DNA of 6,530 nucleotides. Origin: Chitinophagaceae bacterium (GTDB taxonomy: Bacteria > Bacteroidota > Bacteroidia > Chitinophagales > Chitinophagaceae). The stretch covers positions 1 to 6,530 of the forward strand of contig CANFLJ010000115.1 of assembly GCA_947447815.1 (NCBI GenBank), written 5' to 3'. Of the stretch, positions 5,801 through 6,530 are shown one piece after another (position 1 is the first letter of the stretch; each line of letters begins with the position of its first letter). The position numbers and the translations under genes are program-made. The notes below the pieces were generated by a model that made no database searches, had not been told where the DNA came from, and saw nothing but the letters and a program-made list of their open reading frames with translations.

Positions 5801-6441
5801 TTATCTATTGCCACATATTTAGGCACAATATGTATAGGTGCACCATAAGGAGTGTAAGTATACCGCCAGGTAACAGAAGCACTATCTCTGATCGAAAATA
5901 TATGCTCGTTATGCTGATAACCAAATATTACTTTCCGGGTACGTAATTCCTGTAGAATATCAAACCCAAAAAGTTTGAAAAACAAAAATGGGTCTGCATC
6001 TATTTCTTTCGTTACAGCATGGAGTGTTGCAGCTATATGTTTACAGGGAAGATGGCGTTCTTTACAATTACAATTAGCAGTAATTTCTCTAAAGCTTATG
6101 GGCAATAGCTTTAGCTCATAGTCTTGTACTATCTGAAACACTTCTATGGGCATTTCTTTATTCAGCAGCCTTAATATCAGTAGATTATTTTCTTTTATCT
6201 TTTCTACTAATAATACCTTTTGGTCTTCCGCCATTACTGGCATAACAACATTCGTAGAATAAGGCGTCTTCCGTGCATCTTGCACCCTAGCAGATATATG
6301 ATGACTATATACACTGATACTCACTACCGAATTAATACTGACAGACGACTTACCCCTTCGCAAAAAGTAGTAGTTATCCATCCCTTCCAGCGCTTTCAAC
6401 CATGCTAGTCCCCAATAGCTATGTTTATTTCCTCGTTTCAT
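2887..6441 (-). CDS. SNF2-family helicase/ATPase with N-terminal SWIM zinc finger, 1184 residues
   Basis: A large cytoplasmic DNA- or RNP-remodelling ATPase. Residues 1-70 (YWGLAWLKALEG, then FLRRGKSSV and QDARKTPY) resemble the N-terminus of stand-alone bacterial SWIM proteins. The SWIM zinc finger is C124-x-C126-x6-C133-x-H135. Residues about 170-590 match nothing I know, apart from a Ser/Thr/Arg-rich linker near 383-400. Residues about 595-665 (MDYNWQVAMGDSFISQEEF ... LVRIRDQYILMDE) resemble the conserved module that precedes the ATPase in bacterial SNF2 proteins. The ATPase core follows: RPYQQRGFNWI (720-730), Walker A DDMGLGKT (744-751, Lys750), DEAQ (840-843), SGTPVENRLSEYW (868-880). 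The second lobe has IIFSQY (1031-1036), LHGGSSRNER (1058-1067), LKAGGTGLNLT (1087-1097) and QATDRAFRIGQ (1116-1126) with Arg1120 and Arg1123. All motifs are intact. DEAQ is typical of the RapA/HepA-like bacterial group. ATG 6441 is the first start after an in-frame TGA (6445-6447). No partner gene is visible; role (transcription recycling, repair or defence) is open. Confidence 0.93.
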   Translation of the reverse strand: MKRGNKHSYWGLAWLKALEGMDNYYFLRRGKSSVSINSVVSISVYSHHISARVQDARKTPYSTNVVMPVMAEDQKVLLVEKIKENNLLILRLLNKEMPIEVFQIVQDYELKLLPISFREITANCNCKERHLPCKHIAATLHAVTKEIDADPFLFFKLFGFDILQELRTRKVIFGYQHNEHIFSIRDSASVTWRYTYTPYGAPIHIVPKYVAIDNLLTTIPELFVARTSFFTGDFKPHISLIYKRASKEVLTADAALKDPVQPELELFRHVEYSLIFFHDHSMVIETKRGRERLVINWEQLKTLFVKTDAKHLDNYSASYTALYRIFIYCKILLEKGAILPRLYNCLDEGYKMLWIPAMLNGGVKANYDNLVECLPYGVLQLANSSTNSTRRGYDNRVPPIKAKPAEKSEGMMLLCSYIINATIENTYKTNRLSKITKKDDRKIADLFFSNHIIYFNTAGERNTPNAIQVWLKRFYFSEKHFIPLLQVTETNNKEGFEVSILVQHNKTELKENEPLELFLEAHEDEDRMVMLKDLNMLGEYYPDLAKLIETGGKEKLLYAADKFADVLLKILPVLDLFGIKALLPKSLQSIMRPMVTLKLTSARSKKNYFSLDGLMDYNWQVAMGDSFISQEEFERLSKTTMGLVRIRDQYILMDEAQVKKIILHLHKPAKLTGIELLQAALSGDYEKAPVFMDDKLKEQISNLLKDEEIPLPANLLATMRPYQQRGFNWIYKNSKLGIGSLLADDMGLGKTLQVIAAILKFKEEGLLKNAPALVIVPTTLLTNWMVEMKRFAPDIRALIFHGQGRTFDLENIDVVVTTYGIARTENEMFCKQKWYMVVVDEAQNIKNPDIAQTKSIKKIKGHIKVAMSGTPVENRLSEYWSIFDFANPNYLGSINWFESNYAKPIELYRDVVKLDKFKAITSPFIMRRMKTDKNIITDLPDKIESNQFCTLTKEQAALYQNLTHDLMRQIEQSDGMHRRGMVLKLLTVLKQICNHPANYLKNAEQHPALSGKTLLLLQLLETIYENNEKVIIFSQYQEMGTILKQIIQNHFGKTALQLHGGSSRNERDDMVADFQTNHLTDTFILSLKAGGTGLNLTAAANVIHYDLWWNPAVEAQATDRAFRIGQNQNVMVHRMITKGTLEEKIDEMLRSKRDLANMTIAHGETWVGELTDKELNELISFGEQ

Positions 6442-6449
6442 AACTCATG

Positions 6450-6455
6450 CCCCTC
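6450..6455 (-). promoter_or_regulatory. Shine-Dalgarno-like GAGGGG before the SNF2 helicase start
   Basis: GAGGGG on the minus strand ends 8 bases before ATG 6441, a good position for ribosome binding and support for that start. A second ATG (6448-6446) in another frame overlaps the leader and would give only a 7-residue peptide, MSYETRK, ending inside the helicase gene. In the remaining 6456-6530 I find no convincing TTTG/TAnnTTTG promoter and no further gene; the promoter may lie beyond the window. Confidence 0.45.
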
Positions 6456-6530
6456 GTCGGACATTTGTAATGCAGCAATAAATATTATGTAGAAACCCAA
6501 CTTATAAAGATGAATCAATCACCATAAATA

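Noticed and set aside
2956..6408. Several plus-strand open frames of 60-103 codons opposite the helicase gene
   Set aside because: The minus-strand helicase is intact with all motifs; the antisense products are compositionally odd (rich in Ser, Ile, Tyr, His) and resemble no protein family.
6456..6530. Promoter for the helicase gene
   Set aside because: No TAnnTTTG at a suitable distance from TTTG or TTG on the minus strand; only partial matches such as TAATATTT with wrong spacing.

Overview
The window looks like chromosomal DNA of a member of the Bacteroidota, most likely the Chitinophagia/Chitinophagaceae side. This is inferred from four things: a type IX secretion (T9SS) C-terminal sorting domain, a Bacteroidota-style promoter (TTTG-N20-TAAATTTG), a YtxJ-type bacillithiol protein of the form found in this phylum, and low-GC DNA with very AT-rich intergenic repeats. 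The genus cannot be fixed from the sequence alone. No tRNA, rRNA, CRISPR array, transposase or phage gene is visible.

Layout, plus strand (1-1799): the 3' end of a large secreted T9SS cargo protein (1-468); a 169-base gap with a possible -7 promoter box; then a compact cluster of a 41-residue lipoprotein (638-763), the bacilliredoxin-like YtxJ (765-1097, only 1 base downstream) and the isoprenoid enzyme IspD (1128-1799, 30 bases further). An 8-bp hairpin whose loop carries the ytxJ stop codon lies between ytxJ and ispD.

Layout, minus strand (1838-6441): a BadF/BadG-type sugar kinase, probably an N-acetylglucosamine kinase (1838-2704), converges on ispD. Upstream of it, on the same strand, is a 1184-residue SWIM zinc-finger/SNF2 helicase (2887-6441). 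The two are separated by 182 bases that hold a good promoter for the kinase, so the kinase is probably transcribed on its own. A 31-base AT-only repeat occurs twice (30 of 31 bases identical), once at the 3' end of each minus-strand gene, and supplies or abuts both stop codons.

Functionally this is a mixed housekeeping neighbourhood: thiol redox (YtxJ), MEP isoprenoid synthesis (IspD), amino-sugar salvage or cell-wall recycling (kinase) and nucleic-acid remodelling (SNF2). Nothing indicates one integrated pathway. I do not see a clearly new multi-gene system. The most interesting points are the overlooked small lipoprotein coupled to ytxJ, the repeat that forms gene ends, the stop-codon hairpin, and the large SWIM-SNF2 protein with a long, poorly characterised middle region.
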